From contig CACWOH010000002.1 of the NCBI GenBank assembly GCA_902762435.1, forward strand, positions 1-64,000: a stretch of DNA of 64,000 nt, in the 5' to 3' direction. Made by a program: the position numbers and the translations under genes. Within the stretch, counting starts at the first letter, position 1; every line of letters begins with the position of its first letter. The notes beneath the pieces were generated by a model. The model saw only the letters and a list, made by a program, of their open reading frames with translations. It was not told the origin of the DNA and ran no database searches. Of the stretch, positions 9,038 through 16,284 are shown in pieces. The stretch comes from an uncultured Bacteroidia bacterium. Lineage in GTDB: Bacteria; Bacteroidota; Bacteroidia; Bacteroidales; UBA932.

Positions 9038-9059
9038 AATTCAACTTCAGTCCCCGAGA

Positions 9060-9320
9060 CTAGTTCTCAAAGGGAACCACCGACACGTAGGATTTGTTCT
9101 CCCGCTTGCGGGTAAACTTCACGGTGCCGTCGACCAGGGCGTACAGCGTGTGGTCCTTGCCCATACCGACATTGCGGTCAGGGTTGTGGACGGTGCCCCG
9201 CTGGCGGACGATGATATTGCCGGCCTTCACGACCTCGCCGCCGAATTTCTTGAGACCCAGGCGCTTGCTCTGTGACTCACGACCGTTCTTGGAACTGGAT
9301 TGACCTTTCTTGTGTGCCAT
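9060..9320 (-). CDS. rpmA: 50S ribosomal protein bL27
   Basis: 86-aa ribosomal protein whose N-terminus reaches toward the peptidyl-transferase centre. The family signature is present: [22 protein letters not shown], with [10 protein letters not shown] and [16 protein letters not shown]. Unlike Firmicutes bL27, it begins directly with MAHKKG and has no cleavable N-terminal extension. It lies 5 bases downstream of rplU, the near-universal rplU-rpmA pairing, and is followed by a strong terminator. Confidence 0.98.
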   Translation of the reverse strand: MAHKKGQSSSKNGRESQSKRLGLKKFGGEVVKAGNIIVRQRGTVHNPDRNVGMGKDHTLYALVDGTVKFTRKRENKSYVSVVPFEN

Positions 9321-9325
9321 AACTC

Positions 9326-9637
9326 TTAAGCGATTTCGTTGATCTTGATCTTGGAAAGTTTCTGACGGTGACCATTGAGCTTCTGGAAGCCCTTGCGGCG
9401 GATCTTCTTGAAGACCAGCACCTTGTCAGCCTTAACATCATCTTCGAGGACGGTGGCCTTCACCACGGCACCCTCGACATAGGGAGCGCCCACCTTCACC
9501 GCCGCGTCGTCCGCGACGAGGAGGACCTTCTTGAACTCCACGTCAGCACCTTTGGCATCGGCGAGCCGCTGCACAAAGATTTCGTTGCCAGCCTGAACCT
9601 TGAACTGCTGGCCTGCAATGTCTACGATTGCGTACAT
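9326..9637 (-). CDS. rplU: 50S ribosomal protein bL21
   Basis: 103-aa ribosomal protein. The start chosen is the ATG at 9637 ([15 protein letters not shown]), which aligns with the conserved bL21 N-terminus. The frame stays open upstream to 9682, but those residues fall in the leader. Conserved motifs include GQQFKVQ and the basic C-terminal YKRRKGF-like stretch ([16 protein letters not shown]). It is the first gene of the rplU-rpmA operon, with a good promoter at 9732-9763 and a ~90-base leader. Confidence 0.97.
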   Translation of the reverse strand: MYAIVDIAGQQFKVQAGNEIFVQRLADAKGADVEFKKVLLVADDAAVKVGAPYVEGAVVKATVLEDDVKADKVLVFKKIRRKGFQKLNGHRQKLSKIKINEIA

Positions 9638-9671
9638 ACAATAAAACTTATCAAAAGTTTCGGCCGTAAGC

Positions 9672-9685
9672 GTCTGCCGCAAGGC
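9672..9685 (-). promoter_or_regulatory. Small hairpin in the rplU leader
   Basis: In the rplU leader, about 35-50 bases before the ATG, an inverted repeat CTGCC-TTG(C)-GGCAG could form a small hairpin. Ribosomal-protein leaders are often autoregulatory, but nothing here matches a leader structure I can name. Confidence 0.3.
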
Positions 9686-9731
9686 AGCTCTTTATCAATG
9701 GCTTAGCGGTCATCAAATTCATTTTGGGCTG

Positions 9732-9763
9732 CGAATTTACACAAAAATCCCAATTCTGCCAAA
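9732..9763 (-). promoter_or_regulatory. Promoter of rplU-rpmA
   Basis: On the minus strand, -33 TTTG (9760-9763), a 20-base spacer, then TAAATTCG (9732-9739). This is a near-consensus Bacteroidetes promoter (TTTG-N19-21-TAnnTTTG). Confidence 0.7.
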
Positions 9764-9771
9764 TTATTTGC

Positions 9772-9779
9772 TATTTTTG
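9772..9779 (+). promoter_or_regulatory. -7 box upstream of the ATPase gene
   Basis: TATTTTTG, 24 bases before the ATG at 9804; no clear -33 element at the standard distance. It lies back to back with the rplU promoter. Confidence 0.55.
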
Positions 9780-9803
9780 CAAAAGAAACATTCTTGTTAT
9801 ACG

Positions 9804-10958
9804 ATGGACAGCGCCTTCCAGTACTACAGGCCCGTCACGGGCAAGTATTTCGTCGGCCGCGCCCTGGAGACCCGGATCTTCGTCAACATGCTCTCCCAGG
9901 GGGAGAACGTGGTGATCTACGAGCCGCCCAAGACCGGCCGGAAATCGCTCGTGCAGCAGGGATTCTTCAACATGAAGATGGCCAACCGGCCGTTCGTGCC
10001 GGTGAACGTCTCCCTGCTGGACATCCGCTCGCTGGAAACCTTCGCCCTGCGCCTCGCCACCGCGGTGTTCCGCACCGCCGGCTCCAACCACGACGAGTAC
10101 GCCCGGGCGGCCCGGGAGATGCTTTCCGGCACGCATTTCTGCTTCGACACCGTCCGCTTCGACACCGACGGCGAGGTGCTCTCCGCCACGGGTCCGCTGG
10201 ACGACGGGGACCTGCGCGCCGCCTTCCTGCTCCCCTACCGGACCGGCCTGCGCACCGGGGTACAGCGCATCGTGGTGCTGGACGAATTCCAGAACATCAT
10301 GCTCACCGAAGACGGGGATCGTGCCTGCCACCTCCTGGAGGAGGTCTTCCGCACCCTGCCCGGCGAGTACGCCGCCAGCGCCTCCTATGTTTTCCTCGGC
10401 TCCGCCTACAACGCGATGGACGAGATCTTCGGCATCCGGCGCTTCTTCTGGCGCCAGGCGGGACGCATCCGCCTGCCGGCCCTCGAGAGCAAGGACATCA
10501 TCGACCACATCGTGAAGGGCTTCCTCGCCACCGGCAAGGTCGTGGACCGCGACCTGCTGCTGGGCGTGTGCAAGCTTTTCCGGGGCAATATCTGGTACAT
10601 CAACCACCTCTGCGCCGTGTGCGACTCCCTGACCAAGGGGTACATCATGGAGCAGACGCTCACCGAGTCGCTGAACGCGCTGATCGCCGTGCACGAGCCG
10701 CGTTTCACGGCCACGATGAACGGCCTGACCACCTTCCAGCTGAGCCTGCTGCGCGCCATCCTGGAGGGCAACACGCGCTTCAGCAGCGCCGAGATCATCC
10801 GCAAGTACGAGCTCAACTCCTCGGCCAACGTCCGCCGCCTCAAGGACGCCCTGTGCAAGAAGGAGATCGTGACCTTCGACGAGAACGACAACCCGATCGT
10901 CCTGGACCCGCTCTTCGAATACTGGGCGAAGAAAACCTACTTCAACATAAGTATCTGA
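9804..10958 (+). CDS. Bacteroidales AAA-like ATPase with a degenerate P-loop
   Basis: 384 aa from the ATG at 9804 (MDSAFQYYRPVTGKYFVGR). The upstream in-frame residues encode the promoter. The fold is that of the archaeal-type or MNS-like STAND ATPases found in many Bacteroidales: an ATPase core, then a winged-helix-like C-terminus (FSSAEIIRKYELNSSANVRRLKDAL). The Walker A region reads YEPPKTGRKSLV (E40-V50), so the usual first Gly is Glu and the catalytic Lys position is Arg46. Walker B is RIVVLDEFQN. I recall relatives with EPPKTGK, so the Arg is the unusual part. Its stop overlaps the sirtuin start (TGATG), suggesting a functional pair. Role unknown. Confidence 0.8.
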   Translation: MDSAFQYYRPVTGKYFVGRALETRIFVNMLSQGENVVIYEPPKTGRKSLVQQGFFNMKMANRPFVPVNVSLLDIRSLETFALRLATAVFRTAGSNHDEYARAAREMLSGTHFCFDTVRFDTDGEVLSATGPLDDGDLRAAFLLPYRTGLRTGVQRIVVLDEFQNIMLTEDGDRACHLLEEVFRTLPGEYAASASYVFLGSAYNAMDEIFGIRRFFWRQAGRIRLPALESKDIIDHIVKGFLATGKVVDRDLLLGVCKLFRGNIWYINHLCAVCDSLTKGYIMEQTLTESLNALIAVHEPRFTATMNGLTTFQLSLLRAILEGNTRFSSAEIIRKYELNSSANVRRLKDALCKKEIVTFDENDNPIVLDPLFEYWAKKTYFNISI

Positions 10959-11662
10959 TGAAAAAGAGAATCGCTGTGCTGACCGGCGCCGGCGTGAGCG
11001 CCGAAAGCGGCCTGGGGACCTACCGCGACAACGGCGGGCTCTGGGACAATTACGATCCGATGGAGGTCGCCTCCGCCGAAGGCTGGGCCCGGAACCCCGG
11101 GCTCGTCCTCGATTTCTACAACATGCAGCGGGAAAAGCTGCGCGAGGTCAGGCCCAACGAGGCGCACCGCCTCATTGCGGAGCTGGAGAAGGACTACACC
11201 GTGGACGTGATCACGCAGAACGTGGACAACCTCCACGAGCGGGCCGGCTCCACGCACGTGGTGCACCTGCACGGAGAAGCCACCAAGATCCGTCCCGAAA
11301 ACAGCTGCAACGACTGCGACGGCTACTCCGAAAAACTCGTCGTGGACATCGGCTACGGCGCCGTGCACCTGGGCGACAAGGCGCCGAACGGCGCGCAGTA
11401 CCGCCCTCACATCGTCTTCTTCGGGGAGGCCGTCCCCAAGATCGAGCGCGCGGTGGAACTGGTCGCGGCGGCCGACATCGTCCTTATCGTGGGCACTTCC
11501 CTGCAGGTCTATCCCGCCGCCGGACTCTACCGTTACGCGCGGCCGGAAGCCCCCATCTACCTGATCGACCCGGCCGAGGTGACGCTTTATGACAAGCGCG
11601 TGAAGCATATCCGGAAGGTTGCGACGGAAGGAATGAAAGAATTTGTTGGAATGTTGAAATAA
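10958..11662 (+). CDS. SIR2-family NAD-dependent protein deacylase
   Basis: 234-aa sirtuin, predicted to remove acyl groups from lysines using NAD. Motifs: GAGVSAESG (NAD binding), TQNVDNLHERAG, the catalytic His in VHLHGEA, and GTSLQVYPAAG. Only one Cys pair of the zinc site (CNDC) is present; the second pair is replaced by a HLGDKAPNG loop, so zinc is probably not bound. At the site that in CobB/SIRT5-type enzymes reads YxxR, this protein has FYNMQR, with Gln where the desuccinylase Arg normally sits. The start ATG overlaps the ATPase stop by one base. Confidence 0.93.
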   Translation: MKKRIAVLTGAGVSAESGLGTYRDNGGLWDNYDPMEVASAEGWARNPGLVLDFYNMQREKLREVRPNEAHRLIAELEKDYTVDVITQNVDNLHERAGSTHVVHLHGEATKIRPENSCNDCDGYSEKLVVDIGYGAVHLGDKAPNGAQYRPHIVFFGEAVPKIERAVELVAAADIVLIVGTSLQVYPAAGLYRYARPEAPIYLIDPAEVTLYDKRVKHIRKVATEGMKEFVGMLK

Positions 11663-11667
11663 ATTGC

Positions 11668-11675
11668 TACCTTTG
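11668..11675 (+). promoter_or_regulatory. -7 box of rpsU
   Basis: TACCTTTG located 32 bases before the rpsU ATG. A possible -33 TTTG lies at 11642-11645, inside the sirtuin coding region, with a slightly long 22-base spacer. Confidence 0.55.
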
Positions 11676-11690
11676 CATCCCCAAAAGAAA

Positions 11691-11699
11691 AAGGAGGTG
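11691..11699 (+). promoter_or_regulatory. Strong Shine-Dalgarno of rpsU
   Basis: AAGGAGGTG, complementary to the 16S 3' end, about 10 bases before the ATG. Other genes inspected in this window lack such a sequence. In Bacteroidetes the anti-Shine-Dalgarno is sequestered with the help of bS21, and rpsU is the documented exception, consistent with autoregulation by bS21. Confidence 0.85.
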
Positions 11700-11707
11700 T
11701 AAAAGCA

Positions 11708-11899
11708 ATGATCATCGTTCCCGTAAAAGAAGGCGAAAACATCGAGCGCGCGCTGAAGAAATTCAAGCGGAAGTTCGAAAAGACCGGTGCCGTCCGCGAG
11801 ATGCGCGCCCGCAAGAACTTCCAGAAGCCGTCGGAGATCCGCCGCATTGCGAAGCAGAAGGCTATCTACGTACAGCACCTGCGTCTGGAGGAGGAGTAA
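11708..11899 (+). CDS. rpsU: 30S ribosomal protein bS21
   Basis: 63-aa basic protein of the small-subunit platform, next to the 16S 3' end. The sequence follows the family: IIVPVKEGENIERALKKFK, then FEKTGAVREMRARKNFQKPS. It forms its own transcription unit, with a promoter in the sirtuin tail, a strong Shine-Dalgarno at 11691-11699 and a terminator at 11924-11954. The Shine-Dalgarno is the feature of interest, because bS21 itself helps occlude the anti-Shine-Dalgarno in Bacteroidetes ribosomes. Confidence 0.97.
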   Translation: MIIVPVKEGENIERALKKFKRKFEKTGAVREMRARKNFQKPSEIRRIAKQKAIYVQHLRLEEE

Positions 11900-11923
11900 T
11901 CCCCATCCTGCACCTTTCACCAT

Positions 11924-11954
11924 AAACGACCCGCCCCGGCGAGTCGTTTTTTTT
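11924..11954 (+). terminator. Rho-independent terminator of rpsU
   Basis: Stem AAACGAC / GTCGTTT around a GC-rich 12-base loop, ending in a run of eight T. Confidence 0.88.
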
Positions 11955-11956
11955 CA

Positions 11957-11964
11957 TATATTTG
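11957..11964 (+). promoter_or_regulatory. -7 box of the nitroreductase gene
   Basis: TATATTTG only 5 bases before the ATG at 11970. A transcript starting ~7 bases downstream of the box would be leaderless or nearly so. Confidence 0.5.
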
Positions 11965-11969
11965 TGCCT

Positions 11970-12497
11970 ATGGACAACGAGATACTCAAAGCGCTCCGCG
12001 AGCGCAGAAGCATCCGGCGCTATCGGCCGGAACAGATCAAGGACGAAGAATTGCAGGCCGTGCTCGAGGCCGGCACCTGGGCCCCGACCGCGATGGGCCG
12101 GCAGGATCCCTGGATCGTGGCCGTGCAGCGGCCGGACCTGGTCGCGCGCATCGACGCGCTGAACGCCGCGGTGTGGGGGCGGGAGGCGCCCTTCTACGGC
12201 GCTCCGACCATCGTGCTGGTGTTCGGCAGCGACCCCGCCGCCTGGGCCAATTCCGTTCCCGACGGTTCCCTGGTGCTCGGAAACATGATGCTGGCGGCCC
12301 ACGCCGTGGGGCTCGGCTCCTGCTGGATCAACCGCGAGCGGGAGATGTTCGCCACCCCGGAGGGCAAGGCCCTGATGGCGGAACTCGGCCTCCCGGAAGG
12401 GCTGATCGGCATCGGCGCCCTGGCCCTGGGCTACCCCGCCGCCTTCCCGCCGACGGTCAAACCCCGCAAGGAGAATTACTACCGAATCATCCGGTAA
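11970..12497 (+). CDS. Nitroreductase family protein
   Basis: 175-aa FMN-dependent oxidoreductase of the short nitroreductase type. The start at 11970 (MDNEILKALRERRSIRRY) gives the family N-terminus, with the Arg-Ser-x-Arg FMN-phosphate contact (RRSIRRY). Also present are APTAMGRQ, the glycine-rich GNMMLAAHAVGLGSCWI segment and the C-terminal LGYP. Members reduce nitro compounds, quinones or flavins with NAD(P)H; the physiological substrate here is not identifiable. It is followed after 13 bases by the glycosyltransferase-like gene. Confidence 0.9.
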   Translation: MDNEILKALRERRSIRRYRPEQIKDEELQAVLEAGTWAPTAMGRQDPWIVAVQRPDLVARIDALNAAVWGREAPFYGAPTIVLVFGSDPAAWANSVPDGSLVLGNMMLAAHAVGLGSCWINREREMFATPEGKALMAELGLPEGLIGIGALALGYPAAFPPTVKPRKENYYRIIR

Positions 12498-12510
12498 CCC
12501 GCCCGGATCC

Positions 12511-13440
12511 ATGGCTGCGGCCAGAGGTTTCATCACCGTTGCAACCGGCAGGAGAGAGTACTATGTCCTTGCGCACAATCTCCTGCTGTCGTACCGGTTC
12601 CATACGAAAGACCCGCTCCCTTTCGCCATCCTCTGTGACCGGGAAAACGCCCTGACGCGGGACTTCGACGACGTGGTCGTCATCGATTCACCCAAACGGT
12701 CTTTTACCGACAAGTTCCGCATCCTCGACCTGTCGCCCTATGACGAGAGCATCTTCATCGACGCCGACAGCCTGGCCTATTCGGATCTCAACGGCTTGTG
12801 GGACGTGTTCAAGGACGCCCCTCCTTTCGGGATCCTGGGCCGGGCCTGCCCGCCGGATTCCGACCGGGTATGGCTCGATCCCGGGAATGCCGGCATCTAC
12901 AAGGAAAAACTGGAGTATCTCATCATCTGCCAAGGCGGAATCTATTATGTCCGCAAGGACGGTTTGAAAGACTTCAGGGACACCGTGGATTACATTCTCG
13001 GGCATTATGCCGAATTCAAGTTCCGCTTATTCCCCTCCGTCCCGTCCGATGAAACGATATTCTCTCTCGCCTGTTCCGTCCACCGCTACCTTCCCCCTTG
13101 CACGTGGTCGCACATCTTCGGATACTACCCCGACATCAAGCGTTTTTACGGGCTGGACATCCGGAGCGGCGTCCTGGAGTATATCTTCAACTGGCAAAAG
13201 GAAGGGAAACATTATCCCGAAAACGGATCATTTCTTCTTCACTGGGGCTCCGTCGCCACGAGAAGCAAGCCTTACATCCAGGAGGCGGAAAGGCTGAGAT
13301 CCGCGTCGGAAGGGAAAGCGGTCCGTCCGCTGCGTATCGCCTTCGCCTGCGCCGGGGCCTGGTTCCGATCGGCCCCGGCGGCCCTCATACCAAACGGAAT
13401 CAAGTCCGCCATATACAAACTGCTGCACAAGAAGCAATAG
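12511..13440 (+). CDS. Glycosyltransferase-like protein (nucleotide-diphospho-sugar transferase fold)
   Basis: 309 aa. The N-terminus (GFITVATGRREYYVLAHNLLLSY...) and the DxD motif D84-A85-D86 in SIFIDADSLAYSD suggest a GT-A glycosyltransferase related to GT8 enzymes, which use the Asp pair to bind a metal-UDP-sugar. DETIFS and a late H-W-G (LLHWGS) could supply further metal ligands, as in GT8. No signal peptide is evident; the C-terminus is basic and weakly hydrophobic. By eye its codon usage is less GC-extreme than its neighbours, so it may be a recent acquisition. Substrate unknown. Confidence 0.7.
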   Translation: MAAARGFITVATGRREYYVLAHNLLLSYRFHTKDPLPFAILCDRENALTRDFDDVVVIDSPKRSFTDKFRILDLSPYDESIFIDADSLAYSDLNGLWDVFKDAPPFGILGRACPPDSDRVWLDPGNAGIYKEKLEYLIICQGGIYYVRKDGLKDFRDTVDYILGHYAEFKFRLFPSVPSDETIFSLACSVHRYLPPCTWSHIFGYYPDIKRFYGLDIRSGVLEYIFNWQKEGKHYPENGSFLLHWGSVATRSKPYIQEAERLRSASEGKAVRPLRIAFACAGAWFRSAPAALIPNGIKSAIYKLLHKKQ

Positions 13441-13443
13441 CAA

Positions 13444-13482
13444 ACAAGAAAGGCGGCCGGATCAACCGGTCGCCTTTCTTGT
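13444..13482. terminator. Bidirectional terminator between the glycosyltransferase gene and dnaK
   Basis: A 17-base-pair stem (ACAAGAAAGGCGGCCGG against CCGGTCGCCTTTCTTGT, one G-U pair) with a 5-base loop. It has A-rich and T-rich flanks, so it can serve both converging genes. Confidence 0.9.
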
Positions 13483-13497
13483 TGCAAGTTTGCCTGC

Positions 13498-15423
13498 CTA
13501 CTGCTCATCCGGGCCGTTGCCGTAGTCCGGCTGAGGGCCGGTCGGGCCGCCCTGCGGACCGTCCTGGAAGCCCTGCGGCCCCTGGGGCCCCTGCGGGCCG
13601 GCGCCCGGCTGGCCGCCCTGGGCGGCACGGGCCATATCCTCGGATGCGGCGTGCCAGGCAGCCTCGAGGGCGGCGTTGGCGCTGTCGATCGCATCGATGT
13701 TCTTCTCGTCCACGGCCTTCTTCAGGTCGGCGCAGGCCGCCTCGATGGCGGAGCGCTTGTCGGCCGGGATCTTGTCGCCGTAGTCCTTGAGGTTGCGCTC
13801 GGTCTGGAAGACCATCGCGTCGCCGTTGTTGATCTTGTCCGCGCGCTCCTTCTCGGCGCGGTCGGCGGCCTCGTTCGCCTTGGCCTCGTCACGCATGCGC
13901 TGGATTTCGGCGTCGGACAGGCCGCTGGAAGCCTCGATGCGGATGTGCTGCTCCTTGCCGGTGGACTTGTCCTTCGCGGACACGCTCAGGATGCCGTTGG
14001 TATCGATGTCGAAGGAGACCTCGATCTGCGGGATGCCGCGCGGGGCCGGGGCGATGCCGTCCAGGTGGAAGATGCCGATCTGCTTGTTGTCCTTGGCCAT
14101 CGGGCGTTCGCCCTGCAGGACGCGGATCTCGACGGAAGGCTGGTTGTCGGACGCCGTGGAGAAGACCTGCTCCTTGTGCACCGGGATGGTGGTGTTGGAC
14201 TCGATGAGCTTGGTCATCACGCCGCCGAGGGTCTCGATACCGAGGCTCAGCGGGGTCACGTCGAGCAGCAGGACGTCCTTGACGTCGCCGGCGAGCACGC
14301 CGCCCTGGATGGCGGCGCCGATGGCGACCACCTCGTCCGGGTTGACGCTCTTGTTCGGCTCCTTGCCGAAGAAGTCCTTCACCATCTGCTGGACCTTCGG
14401 GATACGGGTGGAACCGCCGACGAGCAGGACCTCGTCGATTTCGGAGGCACGCAGGTGGGCGTCCTCGAGGGCCTTGCGGCAAGGCTCGATGGAGCGACGG
14501 AAGAGGTCATCACAAAGAGTCTCGAACTTGGCGCGGGTCAGCGTCTTCACGAGGTGCTTCGGCATGCCGTCCACCGCAGTGATATACGGCAGGTTGATCT
14601 CGGCGCTGGTGGCGTTGGAAAGCTCGATCTTCGCCTTCTCGGCCGCCTCCTTGAGGCGCTGGAGGGCCATCGGGTCCTTCTTGAGGTCGATGCCGCCGTT
14701 GTCGGTCGCGAATTCGCGGGCGAGCCAGTCGATGATGGCCTGATCGAAGTCGTCGCCGCCGAGGTGGGTGTCGCCGTTGGTGGCCTTCACCTCGAACACG
14801 CCGTCGCCGAGCTCCAGGATGGAGATATCGAAGGTGCCGCCGCCGAGGTCATAGACCGCGACCTTCATGTTCTTGTTCTTCTTGTCGAGGCCGTAGGCGA
14901 GCGCAGCCGCCGTCGGCTCGTTGATGATACGCTTGACGTCCAGGCCCGCGATCTTGCCGGCCTCCTTGGTGGCCTGGCGCTGCGAGTCGGAGAAGTAGGC
15001 CGGGACGGTGATGACCGCCTCGGTAACTTCCTGACGGAGATAGTCTTCCGCCGTCTTCTTCATCTTCTGGAGGATGATTGCGGAAATCTCCTGCGGAGAG
15101 TAGAGACGTCCGTTGATATCCACGCGCGGGGTATTGTTCTCGCCGCGGGCGACCTTGTAGGGGACGCGGGCGACCTCACGGCTCACCTGGTCGTAGGTCT
15201 CGCCCATGAAACGCTTGATCGAGAAGACTGTGTTGTGGGGGTTGGTGATGGCCTGACGCTTGGCGGGATTGCCCACCTTGCGTTCGCCATTGTCAGTGAA
15301 AGCGACGATGGACGGCGTCGTACGCGCGCCTTCGTCATTGATGATCACGGTCGGCTGGTTGCCTTCCATCACGGACACGCAGGAATTGGTGGTGCCGAGG
15401 TCGATTCCGATAATTTTTCCCAT
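13498..15423 (-). CDS. dnaK: Chaperone DnaK (Hsp70)
   Basis: 641-aa Hsp70. The ATPase domain (1-~385) has [11 protein letters not shown], the phosphate-2 loop DLGGGTFD and [10 protein letters not shown]. The interdomain linker reads [15 protein letters not shown], followed by the substrate-binding beta domain and helical lid. The C-terminus is unusual: instead of a short acidic EEVD-like tail, it ends in ~35 residues rich in Gly, Pro and Gln with repeated GPQ triplets, before finishing GPDEQ. grpE and dnaJ are not adjacent. Upstream, a perfect palindrome at 15516-15528 and a TTGGCA-containing element may control heat-shock expression. Confidence 0.98.
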   Translation of the reverse strand: MGKIIGIDLGTTNSCVSVMEGNQPTVIINDEGARTTPSIVAFTDNGERKVGNPAKRQAITNPHNTVFSIKRFMGETYDQVSREVARVPYKVARGENNTPRVDINGRLYSPQEISAIILQKMKKTAEDYLRQEVTEAVITVPAYFSDSQRQATKEAGKIAGLDVKRIINEPTAAALAYGLDKKNKNMKVAVYDLGGGTFDISILELGDGVFEVKATNGDTHLGGDDFDQAIIDWLAREFATDNGGIDLKKDPMALQRLKEAAEKAKIELSNATSAEINLPYITAVDGMPKHLVKTLTRAKFETLCDDLFRRSIEPCRKALEDAHLRASEIDEVLLVGGSTRIPKVQQMVKDFFGKEPNKSVNPDEVVAIGAAIQGGVLAGDVKDVLLLDVTPLSLGIETLGGVMTKLIESNTTIPVHKEQVFSTASDNQPSVEIRVLQGERPMAKDNKQIGIFHLDGIAPAPRGIPQIEVSFDIDTNGILSVSAKDKSTGKEQHIRIEASSGLSDAEIQRMRDEAKANEAADRAEKERADKINNGDAMVFQTERNLKDYGDKIPADKRSAIEAACADLKKAVDEKNIDAIDSANAALEAAWHAASEDMARAAQGGQPGAGPQGPQGPQGFQDGPQGGPTGPQPDYGNGPDEQ

Positions 15424-15453
15424 AATATCTGACTTTTAAAATTTCACATTTGT

Positions 15454-15475
15454 CACCCGCCAGTCCTGACGGGCC
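15454..15475 (-). promoter_or_regulatory. Hairpin in the dnaK leader
   Basis: CCCGTCA and TGGCGGG (one G-U pair) flank four bases in the dnaK 5' region, about 30-50 bases before the ATG. It could be an RNA structure in the leader; function unknown. Confidence 0.35.
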
Positions 15476-15489
15476 GCGGAAGGAATCAT

Positions 15490-15528
15490 CAAAACCTTTG
15501 CCAACGGCTTTTTGCTGACAAATTGTCA
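15490..15528 (-). promoter_or_regulatory. Palindrome and sigma-54-like element upstream of dnaK
   Basis: A perfect 13-base palindrome TGACAAATTGTCA (15516-15528) is followed on the minus strand by TTGGCA (15499-15504) and TTTTG (15490-15494). The TTGGCA-N5-TTTGA arrangement resembles a -24/-12 promoter with an imperfect -12 (GA instead of GC). An activator or repressor bound at the palindrome is a plausible regulator of dnaK, and the site also lies within reach of the divergent gene. Confidence 0.5.
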
Positions 15529-15543
15529 TTCCCAGAAAAACAC

Positions 15544-15551
15544 TATCTTTG
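15544..15551 (+). promoter_or_regulatory. -7 box of the RluA-family gene
   Basis: TATCTTTG, 4 bases before the ATG at 15556. A weak -33 (ATTG, 15522-15525) lies about 18 bases upstream and overlaps the dnaK palindrome. Confidence 0.5.
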
Positions 15552-15555
15552 CAAT

Positions 15556-16284
15556 ATGGAGTATCGGCAACTGACAAAAGAGGAGTTCGACGACCTGGCG
15601 GGGCGCATCCTCTACGAGGACAACCACCTGCTGGTGGTGAACAAGCGCGCGGGCGAGATCACGCAGGGCGACAAGACGGGCGACGAATGCCTGACCGAGG
15701 CCTACAAGGCCTTCATCGCCCGGCGCGACGAAAAACCCGGCAAGGTCTTCCTGGGCCTCCCCCACCGGCTCGACCGGCCTGTCAGCGGCCTCTGCGTGCT
15801 CGCCAAGACCTCCAAAGCGCTGGAGCGCCTCAACAAGATGCTACGCGAAGGAGAGGTCCACAAGACCTACTGGGCCCTCTGCTGTGCGAAGCCCGAGCCG
15901 CCGGAAGGCCGCCTGGAAGGGTGGCTGAACCGGAACGAGCAGCAGAACAAGTCCTACATCGTCGCCCCCGGCACGGCACCCCGCCCCGCGCGTTTTCCCG
16001 AGGCGAAACTCGCCCGGCTCGATTACCGTTTCCTGCAGAGCACGGACCGCTACCACCTGATAGAAGTGGACCTGCTTACGGGGCGCCATCACCAGATTCG
16101 CTGCCAGCTGAGCCACCTGGGCTGCCCGATCAAAGGCGACCTCAAATACGGGGCACCGCGTTCCAACCCCGACGGCGGCATCAGCCTCCACGCACGCCGT
16201 ATCCGCTTCATCCATCCGGTCCGGAAGGAGGAGATGGACATCTGCGCACCGCTGCCCGCCTCCTGGAAAGGCATCATCATTTGA
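15556..16284 (+). CDS. RluA-family pseudouridine synthase (S4-less)
   Basis: 242 aa from the ATG at 15556 (MEYRQLTKEEF); earlier in-frame residues overlap the promoter. The catalytic core has YEDNHLLVVNKRAGE, then PHRLDRPVSGL with the catalytic Asp, LLTGRHHQIRCQLS and a C-terminal HARRIRFIHPV. It lacks the N-terminal S4 domain of RluD at 2198-3214, so it is a different RluA-type enzyme acting on rRNA or tRNA; the target is unknown. It converges on the AraC gene, and the two coding regions overlap by 8 bases at their 3' ends. Confidence 0.9.
   Translation: MEYRQLTKEEFDDLAGRILYEDNHLLVVNKRAGEITQGDKTGDECLTEAYKAFIARRDEKPGKVFLGLPHRLDRPVSGLCVLAKTSKALERLNKMLREGEVHKTYWALCCAKPEPPEGRLEGWLNRNEQQNKSYIVAPGTAPRPARFPEAKLARLDYRFLQSTDRYHLIEVDLLTGRHHQIRCQLSHLGCPIKGDLKYGAPRSNPDGGISLHARRIRFIHPVRKEEMDICAPLPASWKGIII

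Noticed and set aside
9002..9057. tRNA-like segment between serS and rpmA
   Set aside because: It folds as a single long hairpin followed by a T-rich stretch and lacks D- and T-arm sequences, so it is a terminator.
9804..11662. A known SIR2-based anti-phage system
   Set aside because: The ATPase is not HerA-like, the sirtuin resembles metabolic deacylases, and neighbours are ribosomal and housekeeping genes; the pair is reported only as unusual.
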